Notes under the pieces: generated by a model | Database searches by the model: none | What the model saw: the letters and a program-made list of their open reading frames with translations, nothing else | What the model was told of the DNA's origin: nothing | DNA from: Sepioteuthis lessoniana | Lineage: Eukaryota; Mollusca; Cephalopoda; Myopsida; Loliginidae | Assembly: GCA_963585895.1 (NCBI GenBank) | Contig: OY757912.1 | Span: forward strand, 85,957,168 to 86,021,167 | DNA: 64,000 nt | Direction of reading: 5' to 3' | Made by a program: the position numbers and the translations under genes | Shown here: one piece after another, positions 51,460-61,062 of the stretch | How positions within the stretch are numbered: the first letter of the stretch is position 1 | Layout: every line of letters begins with the position of its first letter

Positions 51460-51735
51460 AATAATAGCTGAAAAGCTATGATACATGAAGGTGACGGTGA
51501 TACCAGTAGTAGTTGGTGCTCTGGGAACGGTCCCCAAAGGTTAGAAAATAGATTGAGGGAAATGGAGATTCGAGGAAGCATCGAGACCATTCAGATGGCA
51601 ATGTAAAGATTAGCAAGAACATTTAGAAGAGTCATGGAAATGTGCAGAGACTTGCTGTCATTTATTCTCCAGTGAAAAACCAACGGTTTAGAACAGAAGT
51701 GAAAAACTCGAATCGAGTGAAAATAACGTGAGGTA
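51460..51735 (+). pseudogene. LINE-R 3' copy 5, short
   Basis: KLWYMKVTVIPVVVGALGTV-like reading at about 51,470-51,530, then a decayed C-terminus with 'ggaagcatcgagaccattca' and 'gagtcatggaaatgtgcaga'. Confidence 0.65.
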
Positions 51736-51789
51736 AAAAATAGGGAAGAAAGATCTACCCCTGTCACGGATAAACTATAGTAATGCATA

Positions 51790-52028
51790 CGTAAGGATGT
51801 CACAACTTCAGGTTCTTTAAAAATATTCAAAATCTACGTCCTATTAGTCAACTTCATCAATAGAGCTATGAAAGCAGGAAAGTGGAAATAACAGCTTGAA
51901 GATAAAGGTTGTCAAAAACTAAATACAAAGAGGAATCTTCGAGGGGGACTCATTGTACCCTTTACTATTCGTCATGGCGATGATACCGTTAAATTGCATC
52001 CTATAAAAATTCGAAGGAGGATATAGAT

Positions 52029-52031
<3 letters not shown>
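51790..52031 (+). pseudogene. LINE-R reverse transcriptase fragment
   Basis: Reads RKVEITA near 51,877-51,897 and, across a frame change, RGGLIVPFTIRHGDDTVKLH at about 51,940-52,000. This is a broken form of the block FQGDSLSPLLFVIAM.PLN next to the catalytic core of the reverse transcriptase. It terminates at a (CA)n run. Confidence 0.65.
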
Positions 52032-52092
<61 letters not shown>

Positions 52093-52095
52093 AGA
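52031..52095. repeat. (CA)n microsatellite
   Basis: Uninterrupted, about 30 units. Confidence 0.97.
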
Positions 52096-52415
52096 AAAAA
52101 GAAAAGAGCTTTTGAGAATTTAAAAACAAAACAAAACAAAAAAAAAAAAAAAAACAAGAAGCGGAAACCCTTGCACAAACGATTAGAATGTTCTTCAAAA
52201 GAATCAGGGTGGAATTATGATTTGAGAAATGCGCGCTGGTTTTATTTATTCATTTATTTATTTATAATTTTTGTGACTCCCCAGCTTCTTTCAGGCTTTC
52301 CACATCATCTTAAAAAAGAAAGAAAGAAAAAGAATTTTTTCACTGAATCTATACACTATCAATACAATATCTATATACTAATCAAATTCTTTGTTTATTT
52401 ATATTTGGTTTCTAT
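52096..52415. other. A-rich then AT-rich sequence, nothing recognised
   Basis: A poly-A run with CAAAA interruptions at 52,125-52,155, then unassigned DNA. Confidence 0.4.
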
Positions 52416-52419
52416 ATTG

Positions 52420-52636
52420 AATGGCATATCAACCTGTGTAGGTTATTCAATGCCAAAGTCATCCTTCTAGAAGAACAGTAGTGGTACTATTTAACCCATA
52501 CGTAGGAGGATAAGAAGGTTCATACCTTTCCCAAGGGTATTTGTCCGTAAGTGAACGTGATAGTTCAACTGGAGTTCGAACTCGCTTACTATGATTCCGC
52601 TGTTCATCGCTTTAACTATTACACCACGCTGGTTGC
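52420..52636 (-). repeat. SINE3 copy, head-to-head with REP-A
   Basis: Tail 'gaatggcatatcaacctgtg', body 'acccatacgtaggaggataa', head with B box 'ctggagttcgaactcgctta' and A box 'cgctttaactattacaccac'. The head abuts the head of the REP-A that starts at 52,637, so the shared tail sequence lies at both outer ends in opposite orientation. Confidence 0.88.
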
Positions 52637-53137
52637 TCAGTCGTCTAGAGCTCTTGAATATACCGACTGTACCTGTGCAGAGGGGTAAGACCCCCCCCCA
52701 ACGAGAGTCCTAGATATGACACTAAACAATCTGATGGCCAGGTTCCAGTGATGCTAGAGGTTTGGGGAATGTGGAGTACCCCTTCATTGCCATCGCTTCC
52801 AGGCCCACTGTAGCCCGGAGTGGAAGCACTTGATAGGGTCTTATCTATGGGTTAAATAGAACTAATCTGCGTACTTATGCTAAACTGAAGTATTTGAAAT
52901 AGAACTGTTTTGACATATAACTGTAAGTAAACAAAATCTATTCTTATACTAAACTGATTTGGTTGAATTAGAACTGTTTGGTTAAACTGAACAGCTTGAA
53001 ATAGAACTGTTTTTGACAATTAAACTATGTACTCATACTAAACAAATTTGTTTGAGATAGAACTGATTATTTGTATGAAAATGGATTTGTCATTAAATAA
53101 CCTACCAAGGTTCATATGCCATAAAACCCAAACAACC
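52637..53137 (+). repeat. REP-A copy, well preserved
   Basis: Head 'gctcagtcgtctagagctct', 'ctgtgcagaggggtaagacc', 'tgtggagtaccccttcattg', four sub-repeats, and tail 'cattaaataacctaccaagg', 'ttcatatgccataaaaccca'. A good reference copy. Confidence 0.88.
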
Positions 53138-53204
53138 ATCTATACCACGAGAACTTCCCCAGATCAAATTCTGTTAAACGATTCATCCAATAGTTTCCAA
53201 AAAT

Positions 53205-53545
53205 GCTCTCCTAAATTCTTTTTTAAAAATCTTTTTTCTGAAATCATCCAATTTAATCTTTTAAGATACACTATTGCTGTTTTTGATCAGACAAGGCAAA
53301 TTTGTTCCCAAAATATATTACTCTATAAGCCCCCCCCTCGAAAAAAAATCCAATTGATTAGTGGTCTAAGATTTTAAAATTTACCTTGATAGTAAATTTT
53401 CAGTCAGAGAAGAAATAATGAAAAAAATGTCTATCATAATTAGAAATTCCATTATTATGAAAGTCTTAAATCACCTCTTATTTTTCTTTTGAGTAAAGTA
53501 ATTACTACCAATTTCTCTTATCTCTCCCGATAACTGTTATCTTTT
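53205..53545 (-). pseudogene. LINE-C 3' remnant, copy 2
   Basis: Reverse complement of the sequence at 43,495-43,835: 'ttgttcccaaaatatattac' here against 'aatctattttgggaacag' there, and 'aattactaccaatttctctt' against 'aaagaaattaacattaatta'. Both show the same extra T in the LP codon pair, so the frame break predates the split between copies. Confidence 0.65.
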
Positions 53546-53627
53546 AATCTTTTCATTATATTTACCCCTTTCTTTTTATATCATCCTTTATAACTCCAAT
53601 TTCCATTTATCGACACTAGAACCAAGG

Positions 53628-53882
53628 CCTGAGTACAATATCTAATATAAGGTTTTATTAGAAAAACCGAGATTCAATCCTAGGTCGAGTCATATCAAAG
53701 ACTCAAAAATGGTACTTGATACCACCTTGCTTAACACTCAGCATTATAAGATATGGATCAAGGGTAAAATGGAGCAATCCAGTGAATGGAGTTGCGTCCT
53801 CCCCTACACTTCGGTGTAGTAGCTAATGAAAAGAGAGCCTTTGGGTCACCCTCGACTAAAGTCGCCAAATTTACTTGTATTT
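53628..53882 (+). repeat. SINE2 copy
   Basis: B box 'gattcaatcctaggtcgagt', body 'cttgcttaacactcagcatt', 'tcccctacacttcggtgtag', end 'ctcgactaaagtcgccaaat'. The A box is decayed. Confidence 0.82.
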
Positions 53883-54069
53883 TTAAAACAACGTTCGCTA
53901 CCCTGGAAATAAATTTTCTTATTATCCTGCTAATTATACAATAGGCAAAATGAATGTCAGCTTTAAATGTATCATCAAAGCCAACCTCTAAATTGCATTC
54001 CTAATTTGCTTTTTTGATTTCGCTATTACTTAATTTATCAACTTTATTGTTTTTGGATCCAATATGTAG
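53883..54069. other. AT-rich spacer
   Basis: Nothing recognised. Confidence 0.4.
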
Positions 54070-54660
54070 TACATTACATTTGTTTGTAATGAATAAAGGA
54101 AAAAAATGGAGCGACTGAAGGAATAGTACAACCCAATAAGAAGAGGTTAAAACACTTGGAGAAATATAAATACAAATACCTGGAAAAATTAGAAGCAGAC
54201 CCCCATAGAAAAACAGAAAAGGATAAAAAAAGAAAAAGAAAAAAGACAAAAGACAAAAAGAAATAATAAATATCTTGGAAAAATAAGGAAACAACAGGAA
54301 ACCTAAATCTGCAGCTGAAAGCTAAGGAAAGGATCAAAACCCCAGGAAAATACGCTCGTAAGATACTCTGGATCCTTCTTAAAATGGACAAGTCAGGAAT
54401 AAATAAAAAGTAAATCCTAGGCCAGTCTCAACTGTAAGAAGTCATTGATGATCCAAAAAAGAGGCACAGTAACCTGGATTATACAACGAGATCTACAACG
54501 TTCTAAATCCGACAGATCACGTGGTCAGACCATCTGAGAGAATGATATTGACAGACTCTATATGACAAGAAAAGAAAGAGGAAAAGGACACGACAGCATT
54601 GAGGATTATGTTAATTCAGCAAATAAGAGACTTAGATAATATACAAAAAAAGCAAAGGTA
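54070..54660 (+). pseudogene. LINE-R fragment between reverse transcriptase and endonuclease
   Basis: Reading across frames: LVRYSGSFLKWTSQE at 54,355-54,400 (family: PLVRYSGPFLKWTREE), NDIDRLYMTRKERGKGHDSI at about 54,542-54,602 and EDYVNSANKRLR to 54,640. Corresponds to the linker downstream of the catalytic core. Same orientation as the other LINE-R pieces. Confidence 0.75.
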
Positions 54661-54764
54661 GATTAATATTCACACTATTGCTTTTTTTTTTCAAATAGAT
54701 ACAATTTTTTGGCCGTTTTATTCTGCGGCCTCCTCCGAACTAGATTTCTCTTCCAATTGTGCTC

Positions 54765-54925
54765 TGCACGTGTGTACATAAAGGAACTCCCAGCACTTGT
54801 GAATCTCTGGATCTGATGATCGCATAGGCGAGAAACTGACTATCACCAAGTACCTGTGACTTTGTGACTACATCTATCTATCTACGTAGAATGCTGAAAA
54901 GGTTCTCCGCCTGAACCAGAAGGAA
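54765..54925 (+). repeat. Repeat K with hammerhead-like core (copy 2)
   Basis: Matches 36,655-36,790 around 'gaaactgact' and 'tcaccaa'. An imperfect (TCTA)n run at about 54,872-54,884 follows. Confidence 0.55.
54823..54845 (+). ncRNA. Hammerhead-like core, best example
   Basis: CTGATGA (54,823-54,829), TCGC / ATAG / GCGA hairpin (four perfect pairs, 54,830-54,841), GAAA (54,842-54,845), then CTGACT. This matches the conserved order of the hammerhead ribozyme core on the plus strand. Stems I and III and the cleavage site could not be placed with confidence. Confidence 0.45.
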
Positions 54926-55260
54926 ATGACCTACCAGCTATTTCATATATTCATCTTTAAATGCAATACTTTTGGTACATCATTTCTGAACCTTAAAAAC
55001 CCTTTTAATAAAAAGAAAAAAAGTTTTTACCCACTGAATAGCGCTAAGAGTTTTCAGCTCCTTTTCATTCATAAATAAGACAAACAACAGATGCATTGAC
55101 ACGCTCATGCTAATCGGCCTGAAACAAGGCATATTCATCATTCGGTATCTATACTGAGTGCCATCTTGAGAACTTACCAAGAGCGATTGACGATAGGAAG
55201 ATGCGGAGATAGAGAGATAGAGAGATCACTGGAATCCGTATTGTCGGTGTGCCTTGGTGA
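54926..55260. other. Unassigned sequence, possible LINE-W trace
   Basis: 'cttaccaagagcgattgacg' and 'ataggaagatgcggagatag' near 55,172-55,213 resemble the LINE-W C-terminal '[14 protein letters not shown]' region. Too short to annotate. Confidence 0.35.
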
Positions 55261-55281
55261 TATATATATATATATATATAC
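55261..55281. repeat. Short (TA)n
   Basis: Directly precedes a SINE2 that lacks its A box. Confidence 0.9.
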
Positions 55282-55515
55282 ATATGGCCCGGGAGACGGG
55301 GGTTTAATCCCTAGTCGAGTCATTCCAAAGACTTAAATAGATGATACTTGATGCCTCCTTGCTTAACACTCAGGATTATAAGGTATGAATCAAGGATAAG
55401 AGGAGCAATTCAGGGAAAGGAATAGCGCCATTCTCTACTACTCAGTGTAGTAGCTATTGAAAAAGGAACCTTCGAGTTGCTTTCGACTACGGTCAGCTAA
55501 CCTATTTACAAATAT
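55282..55515 (+). repeat. SINE2 copy, A box missing
   Basis: Begins at 'ggcccgggagacgggggttt', B box 'gtttaatccctagtcgagt', body 'ccttgcttaacactcaggat', 'actcagtgtagtagctattg', end 'gctttcgactacggtcagct'. (TA)n on both sides. Confidence 0.83.
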
Positions 55516-56058
55516 ATATATATATATATATATAGTGCGATGAGTAGATTGTCGACATTTTGAATTATCAATTTCGTAAATGCACTTTGTTTGTTTCCTA
55601 CTTTGTCTACTGTGCAGAGTCAGTTGGGCACTGTCTATGAGGAAATTAGCATTATGATGCAATTCACTACTCCAGAAATCAGGAAATGGTTTGCTGTACT
55701 GTTGACATTGACGCCAGAAGCGCCCATACGAAACGAAAATTTCAAAAAATTTGCCGTCAATCAATGGATAGTGCAGAGGATTCGAAAAAAGGCTGGATGA
55801 GTCTAATGAAGATTTCAAAGTTAGGGCAACTTCGAAGCCTCACTGATCGTTCTGAAATAGAAAATAACTGCAGAGTTTTTCGGTGAGATCCAGATAATGA
55901 TCGACCACGATTCCAGCTAACCAATCAGGTTCGTAGCTACGGATATGGAAGTGTTTGAGTTCTTTACTAAACAGGTAGTACATTAAAAATTCGCTATTAT
56001 ACAAGATGAGAAAGGGCCAATTTTTATCCCAAGTCGTTAAGGACAATTTAATACCGTT
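55516..56058. other. Unassigned, coding-like frames on the plus strand
   Basis: After (TA)n at 55,509-55,534, frames give TPEIRKWFAVLLTLTPEAPI and NFKKFAVNQWIVQRIRKKAG, then in another frame DESNEDFKVRATSKPH. The mixed composition and shifting frame suggest a dead element, perhaps a transposase, but I cannot name it. Confidence 0.35.
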
Positions 56059-56059
56059 T

Positions 56060-56300
56060 ATTGTCCTAGTGGGTTGAGTGTTCGTTAATGGTCCAGTAGG
56101 CCGGGGTTCAATCCCAGGTTGGGTCATACCAAAGACTTTTAAAATGGTACTTGATAAATATTTGCTTAATACTCAGCATTATAAGGTAATTATTAAGGGT
56201 AAAGTGGAGCAATCCAGGGGAGGGAGTATCGCTCTTCACTACGCCTCAGTGTAGTAGCTATTGAAAAGGAACCCTTCGGTCGCCAAGTTTACGTTTTACT
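56060..56300 (+). repeat. SINE2 copy
   Basis: 'gtcctagtgggttgagtgtt', B box 'ggggttcaatcccaggttgg', body 'cagcattataaggtaattat', 'cctcagtgtagtagctattg', end 'cggtcgccaagtttacg'. Full length. Confidence 0.87.
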
Positions 56301-56732
56301 TATGAAGGACAAGAGGAAAGACCGCTCTGCAATGTTTTTGAACAAATCAAATATTCCCTCTAACTGAACTTTTTTTTTTCTCAGATGAAAAGACTCGCTA
56401 GTTTCTAATGGTAAACTCACAGAATAACCATGCACTTGCTTTGACCTGATAGGATCTACCAAGACGGATAAAGACTTAATCCAGCCAACATCATGGTGTT
56501 TGTGATGGTCACAAGCGATAATGTTGTTATGCCTCAATTCATCTTCCCAAATAGCCTTGGACACAACAGGGAGACCTGAATTAAATGCCTAGAGGAGGTA
56601 GTATTGGTCTGGATGGAGAGGATGCCTACTGGAAGATCCTACGTCTGGCAACAGGACGCTGTGCCATGTCATGTAAATAGGTGAACCCAGTCGTGGCTAT
56701 CAGAAAATTACCGCAACCACCTCACCTCTTAC
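56301..56732. other. No gene recognised
   Basis: A 91-residue minus frame at 56,289-56,564 (HHKHHDVGWIKSLSVLVDPI) shows no known domain. The adjacent 56,585-56,700 is near-balanced in composition, also unassigned. Confidence 0.35.
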
Positions 56733-56736
56733 ATAG

Positions 56737-57319
56737 TGTTGTATACTCATATGCAGATGCATGCAAAACACAACGACACAATGAAGACGAGGGACACAGT
56801 TCTTTGAAAAATATACCTCTCACTTTTATTTGAAAGGGTTGTGTGAGAGAGGCAGTTGGAGACCGAACAGAACTGCAACATAATGACACCTACTCTATTG
56901 GCCATAACTGCGTTTCTTTTCCGTTCTCCTGGGCTGCTCAACCGGGGGTCTGGGAGCCAAGCCTCTCTGGGACATGTTCTCTTTCCAGCATCTTCTCCCA
57001 GCTGGTCTGTTCTCCAGCTCGTCTGATCCCCAACTGCAATTGCTCAATCGGGAGCCTGAGGGCCCACTCTGCTGGGTGCTGGCTTTCTCTACCGTATCTT
57101 TTCTCCAACTGGTCTCCAAACTAACTGACTTCCTCTCTTGACCGAGTTATATAATAGTTCAACGCCCTCTTCTTCTTGTGGGCGTCACAATTGCACTCAT
57201 TCAACCCATCCACGGTCAAGGTTATAATTCTGATATTCCTCGACCGGATGCACCTGTTATTTACATAGGTGCATTTCCTATTTTGACAGCCCGGCCGGGT
57301 CGTAGGTCAATATACAACA
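56737..57319 (-). mobile_element. LTR-1 solo LTR, copy 3 (longest)
   Basis: 583 bp, tgttgtatactc to tatacaaca, with atag on each side (56,733-56,736 and 57,320-57,323), an exact 4-bp duplication. It carries about 100 bp more than copy 1, including a partial internal duplication: the 'gggctgctcaaccggggg' block near 56,930 returns as 'ttgctcaatcgggagcctga' near 57,043. TATATAA lies near 57,149 and the hairpin 'gatgcacctg'/'taggtgcat' near 57,247-57,272. Confidence 0.92.
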
Positions 57320-57323
57320 ATAG

Positions 57324-57620
57324 GGCCGCCTAACTCCTTAGATTGTAACCCCCTTCGGTCATTATGCATGAGGTGTAGATGATTGAGAGACCGCCAAAAC
57401 TCCGTACAGTGTCAACAATGAGCTAAAGGTAAGGATAACAGTAGCATTTATCAATTTAAACGAGGAAACCGTAGTCTGGAGGCTGTGGTTTAGGTCACTG
57501 GGAATTTTTTTGAACAGATTTAATCTATTGTATTTCAAAATATTTTCCTGAAATCTTGGTAAATATATCTGATAAAATAAGACGTCTATGTTATTTTCCT
57601 TTTTGCGTAGTTTAGACGAC
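57324..57620. other. Unassigned sequence
   Basis: No shared repeat noticed. The 242-residue minus frame that covers it is mostly the (CA)n tract to its right. Confidence 0.4.
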
Positions 57621-57635
57621 AATTTACTCATCGTG

Positions 57636-57639
<4 letters not shown>

Positions 57640-57666
<27 letters not shown>

Positions 57667-57888
57667 TGTTTGTGTATTTGTTACTGTGTGTTTTTGAGTG
57701 TATGTTTTTGTGTGAGTGAGTTTGTTTCTGTGTGTGTGTGTGTGTTTGTGTATTTGTTACTGTGTGTTTTTGTGAGTGTGTTTTTGTGTGTGTGAGTTTG
57801 TTTCTCTCTGTGTGTCTGTGTGTCTGTGCGTTTGTTTGTGTATTTGTTACTGTGTGTTTTTGCGTGTGTGTTTTTGTGTGTGTGAGTT

Positions 57889-57958
<70 letters not shown>
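57640..57958. repeat. Higher-order (TG)n repeat with (GA)n end
   Basis: Three units of about 78-88 bp, each with 'gtgtatttgttactgtgtgt' (near 57,670, 57,750 and 57,838), followed by 'gagtttgtt' and a TG run. It ends in (GA)n 57,923-57,957. The threonine/histidine-rich minus frames are translations of it. Confidence 0.85.
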
Positions 57959-57959
<1 letters not shown>

Positions 57960-57960
<1 letters not shown>

Positions 57961-58665
57961 AACATTGGTATTTAGAACTTAAATTCTTAAAAATGTGCAT
58001 GAGTCGTCGATAATTGTAGAAAAAAAAACGAACAATGAGCCAAGTGAAAATTCTTGCTGTTATCTGATACGCTAGTAATTCGAAACACACACGTCTGCAA
58101 AATAAACAAATCTAGAAAGAAAAAAAAAACGAAGACGTATAAAATAAGTTTAGTTTCGCAACCAAGCTTATCAAGTTTGTCTCGTAAAGTATTTGTTCGT
58201 ATTTGGTTTTGATCCTCCTGGGGTGACTCTCAGCAATAACCCCGCCCCAGACAAGACTAAAGATTAGTAAACACTGAATTGACGCCTTATATAGACCATT
58301 AGTTTGCAAGTATTCAGTCGATTTTGTAGGTTAATGAGAATTCGATAATAGCTAGCTGCCTCCCTGCCTGGCATGGAGATTTAGCGAACAACAGAGATGG
58401 AATTGGAGAACTGGTTTCGAATTCTGGCTGTTTAATTTGCGATTCTGGCTGTTTAATTTGCGATTCTGTCTTTGCGAAATACATAAATCCGTATTCTTTG
58501 ACTGAGTGATAATAACATAAATCCGTCTTTTCCAATTGGCTAGATAAAAGATATATCAATTCTACAGGAACCATGTCACTCAATTCGATCTACCCCATAA
58601 TATTGTGGAGACAGATATTGCCATGTAACACGTATGATCTGAGAAATTCCATGATTGATTCTATA
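57960..58665. other. No gene recognised
   Basis: Contains a 23-bp tandem duplication of 'ggctgtttaatttgcgattc' at about 58,427-58,470. The two minus-strand frames at 58,112-58,583 have no recognisable domain. Confidence 0.4.
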
Positions 58666-58667
58666 AG

Positions 58668-58888
58668 TATTTACCCAACATTTCGGCCACGGACAGGACG
58701 TGACACAAGGTCAATTTGTTATCTTTCTCCTAGACTGGTCTGCCATACTATTTACCCGTTGGTGGGAGCAGAGGGAACAGATGGGTTCTTGCCTTTCCCA
58801 AGGGAATTTGCATGAAGTAAAATGCAAACCGCCTCCTCCGGGATTTACAGTCAATTCTATTTCTTACGACAATAACTACTGCACGACA
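58668..58888 (-). repeat. SINE1 copy with internal deletions
   Basis: 'gtatttacccaacatttcgg', 'gacacaaggtcaatttgtta', 'gcctttcccaagggaatttg', 'acgacaataactactgcacg'. About 60 bp missing. Confidence 0.72.

Positions 58889-58889
<1 letters not shown>

Positions 58890-58952
<63 letters not shown>
58890..58952. repeat. (TA)n then (TG)n between two SINE1 copies
   Basis: Separates oppositely oriented SINE1 copies (58,668 minus, 58,953 plus), whose heads point at each other. Confidence 0.93.
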
Positions 58953-58955
<3 letters not shown>

Positions 58956-59222
58956 GCCCGTGGTGTAATGGTTATCGTCGTAGGAAATGGACACGGCGAC
59001 ACGAGTTCAAATCCTGGACGAGACTGACTGCATTTCACATAGCACTAATGCCCTTGGGAAAGGTATGAATCCGATTATGCTCCCTATAGCTATGGGTAAA
59101 TAGTAGGACAGACTGGCAACTAGTCTAGGAGAAGGAAAACTCTGAACTCAAACCTGTTAAACTACGCTTAAAAATTGACCTTGTGTCATATCCTGCCCGA
59201 GCGTAGGGGTTGGTAAATAGGA
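58953..59222 (+). repeat. SINE1 copy, well preserved
   Basis: A box 'gtggtgtaatggttatcgtc', B box 'agttcaaatcctggacgaga', body 'tgcccttgggaaaggtatga', tail 'agcgtaggggttggtaaata'. The best plus-strand example, preceded by (TG)n and followed by (TA)n. Confidence 0.9.
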
Positions 59223-59236
59223 TATATATATATATA

Positions 59237-59690
59237 TATATTGGGTTTATCGGATATCAAACATTAATGGTTATTTAATGCCAAATCATGTTTTTCATAT
59301 ATATTAAATACATATAATTTGTAAACTCATTTTGTGGATTAACATTTTAAACAAGCTTGAGCTCATTTGTTTATACACTGTTAAATGGTTTCAAATCTTT
59401 CTATGTAATATGACTATTACTATTTACTATTACTGCTCACAGTTTAAATAGTCAAATAGTTTTATTTGACTCATAGATAAGACCTGCTCAAGTGCTACCA
59501 CTCCGGGCCAAAGCGGACCAGGGAGCAATGACAATAAAGGGGTACTCCACATTCCCCAAAGCTCCAGGACCTCACCATAGGGTGGTTTAGTGTTATAATT
59601 AGGACACTCGTTGGCGGGTGGGTTTTACCCCTCTGCAAAGACGCTGTCGGTATAATTTACAGCCCCAGACGACTGGGCTCAGCAAAGACA
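59237..59690 (-). repeat. REP-A copy
   Basis: 'gggtttatcggatatcaaac', 'ggttatttaatgccaaatca', one or two sub-repeats, head 'ggggtactccacattcccca', 'cagccccagacgactgggct'. Confidence 0.83.
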
Positions 59691-59900
59691 GAATACGACA
59701 CAAGGTCGACTTTATGCGTGAGAATAGCGTAGACACAGAGTCAATGGCGTTTGGTGATAGTCCGTTTCTTGCATACATAATAATGAGATAGCAATAACAG
59801 AGTGTCACAAAGGACCGTTATGTTCGTGTATTCGCTATTCAAATTTAGATCTACATATTCTCTATTTAAGACATTGAGCAATCTTTATAAATATAGCAAG

Positions 59901-59938
<38 letters not shown>
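59691..59938. other. Unassigned sequence ending in (TA)n (59,904-59,937)
   Basis: The (TA)n run abuts SINE4. Confidence 0.45.
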
Positions 59939-60256
59939 GCTCCCCCACGGGGGTTGAGCACTCAGGCGAAGGAATTGTCGGCCGCCCCCTAGCGTAATAC
60001 AAAGCTCTTCGTAAGAATTGAGCACTCTGGTAGCCGATAGGGTATTAAAAAAATGTAAACAAAGGCTGCTGCTGCTGTTGCTAAAAATAAAATACCTTAA
60101 AATTAAAAAGCCAACGTAGTCCGCTTGTAGCCGTGTGGTCTGAAACCTTAGTCAATCGTAAAGTTGGACGGGTTTCGATCCCGGCTTCGAGTGTCCTGCG
60201 GGTCTAGCCACACTGAAGAGTTCTGATAGAACGAAACAGTCTGTCTGTGGATGACA
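59939..60256 (+). repeat. SINE4 copy, complete
   Basis: Begins with a palindromic CCCCC/GGGGG hairpin (59,941-59,954), continues 'gttgagcactcaggcgaagg', 'gctgctgctgctgttgct', then a tRNA-like part: A box region 'gtagccgtgtggtctgaaac', B box 'gggtttcgatcccggcttc' (60,128-60,190). Ends 'gtctgtctgtggatgaca'. The tRNA-like part lies in the second half, unlike the other SINEs here. LINE-W sequence begins at once after it. Confidence 0.8.
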
Positions 60257-60430
60257 ATGGCCGCGCAAAAGCAGGACGACCAGCACGAACGTACATTCAG
60301 CAGCTATGTGAGGATACAGGTTGTTGTCCTGAAGACCTACCTAGGGCGATGAACGATAGGGAGGAGTGGCGAGAGAGGGTCAGGGATATCCGTGCTGCCA
60401 GCACGATATGATGATGATGATGATGATATT
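60257..60430 (+). pseudogene. LINE-W 3' fragment, short
   Basis: Encodes [40 protein letters not shown] and AAST-, ending in (ATG)n at 60,407-60,427. One open frame, nearly consensus, so probably a recent insertion. It starts exactly where SINE4 ends. Confidence 0.85.
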
Positions 60431-60431
60431 A

Positions 60432-60545
60432 TCAGTTATCGTCGAAGAACAATGGAATCAGTGACCTGAGTTCAAATCCTGGATGAGGCTGTCTGCTTTT
60501 TACATGCCAATAATGCCTTTGGAAAAGGCATGAATCTCTACCGAA
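60432..60545 (+). repeat. SINE1 copy, head half
   Basis: 'agttatcgtcgaagaacaat', B box 'gagttcaaatcctggatgag', 'ccttggaaaaggcatgaatc' in decayed form. Confidence 0.7.
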
Positions 60546-60823
60546 AGTAGAGCGTGTAAGGTTCTTTAAAATGGGATCGTTATTGATCTTTAAAATGGGA
60601 TCGTTATTGATCGTTATTTTAACTATTCTTGATGAAGAAAAACTGATCTTGAAGAATCCAACACGTAATTGAAAAGTTGGGTAAATACATCGATTGACAG
60701 ATTTGAACATTTTAAGCTCTGGGCATGCACTGGATCCTGTCTAGAGGACCTGCTAATAAAGATGCCGGATGAGGTTTGAGAACGGGAAAGACTCAAGAAA
60801 ATTCGTGCTCTTAGCCCTCCCTG

Positions 60824-60828
<5 letters not shown>
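60546..60828. other. Unassigned, with a 24-bp tandem duplication
   Basis: 'aaaatgggatcgttattgat' occurs at about 60,568 and 60,592. Rest unassigned. A LINE-W trace (DEV..RERLKKIRALS) may lie at 60,765-60,812. Confidence 0.4.
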
Positions 60829-60855
<27 letters not shown>

Positions 60856-60936
60856 CGTGAGTGTGCGTGTGTATGCGTGTGTCACTTATTAGATAATTAT
60901 GAACAAAATGCTAATGACAGTGATATAAAAACGGTG

Positions 60937-61010
<74 letters not shown>

Positions 61011-61062
61011 GCTAAACATACACGAACTCGCAGATTTGTATGTATATATATATATATACGTA
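60829..61062. repeat. (TA)n and (TG)n blocks
   Basis: (TA)n 60,829-60,855, (TA)n then (TG)n 60,940-61,007, short (TA)n 61,038-61,060. A 126-residue frame across them is not a gene. Confidence 0.9.

Noticed and set aside
55591..55886. Transposase call for the coding-like frames
   Set aside because: Frames shift, and no catalytic motif (DDE, HTH or zinc finger) could be recognised.
57362..58090. 242-residue minus-strand frame
   Set aside because: Most of it is THTHTQ-type translation of the (TG)n tract. The ends have no domain.
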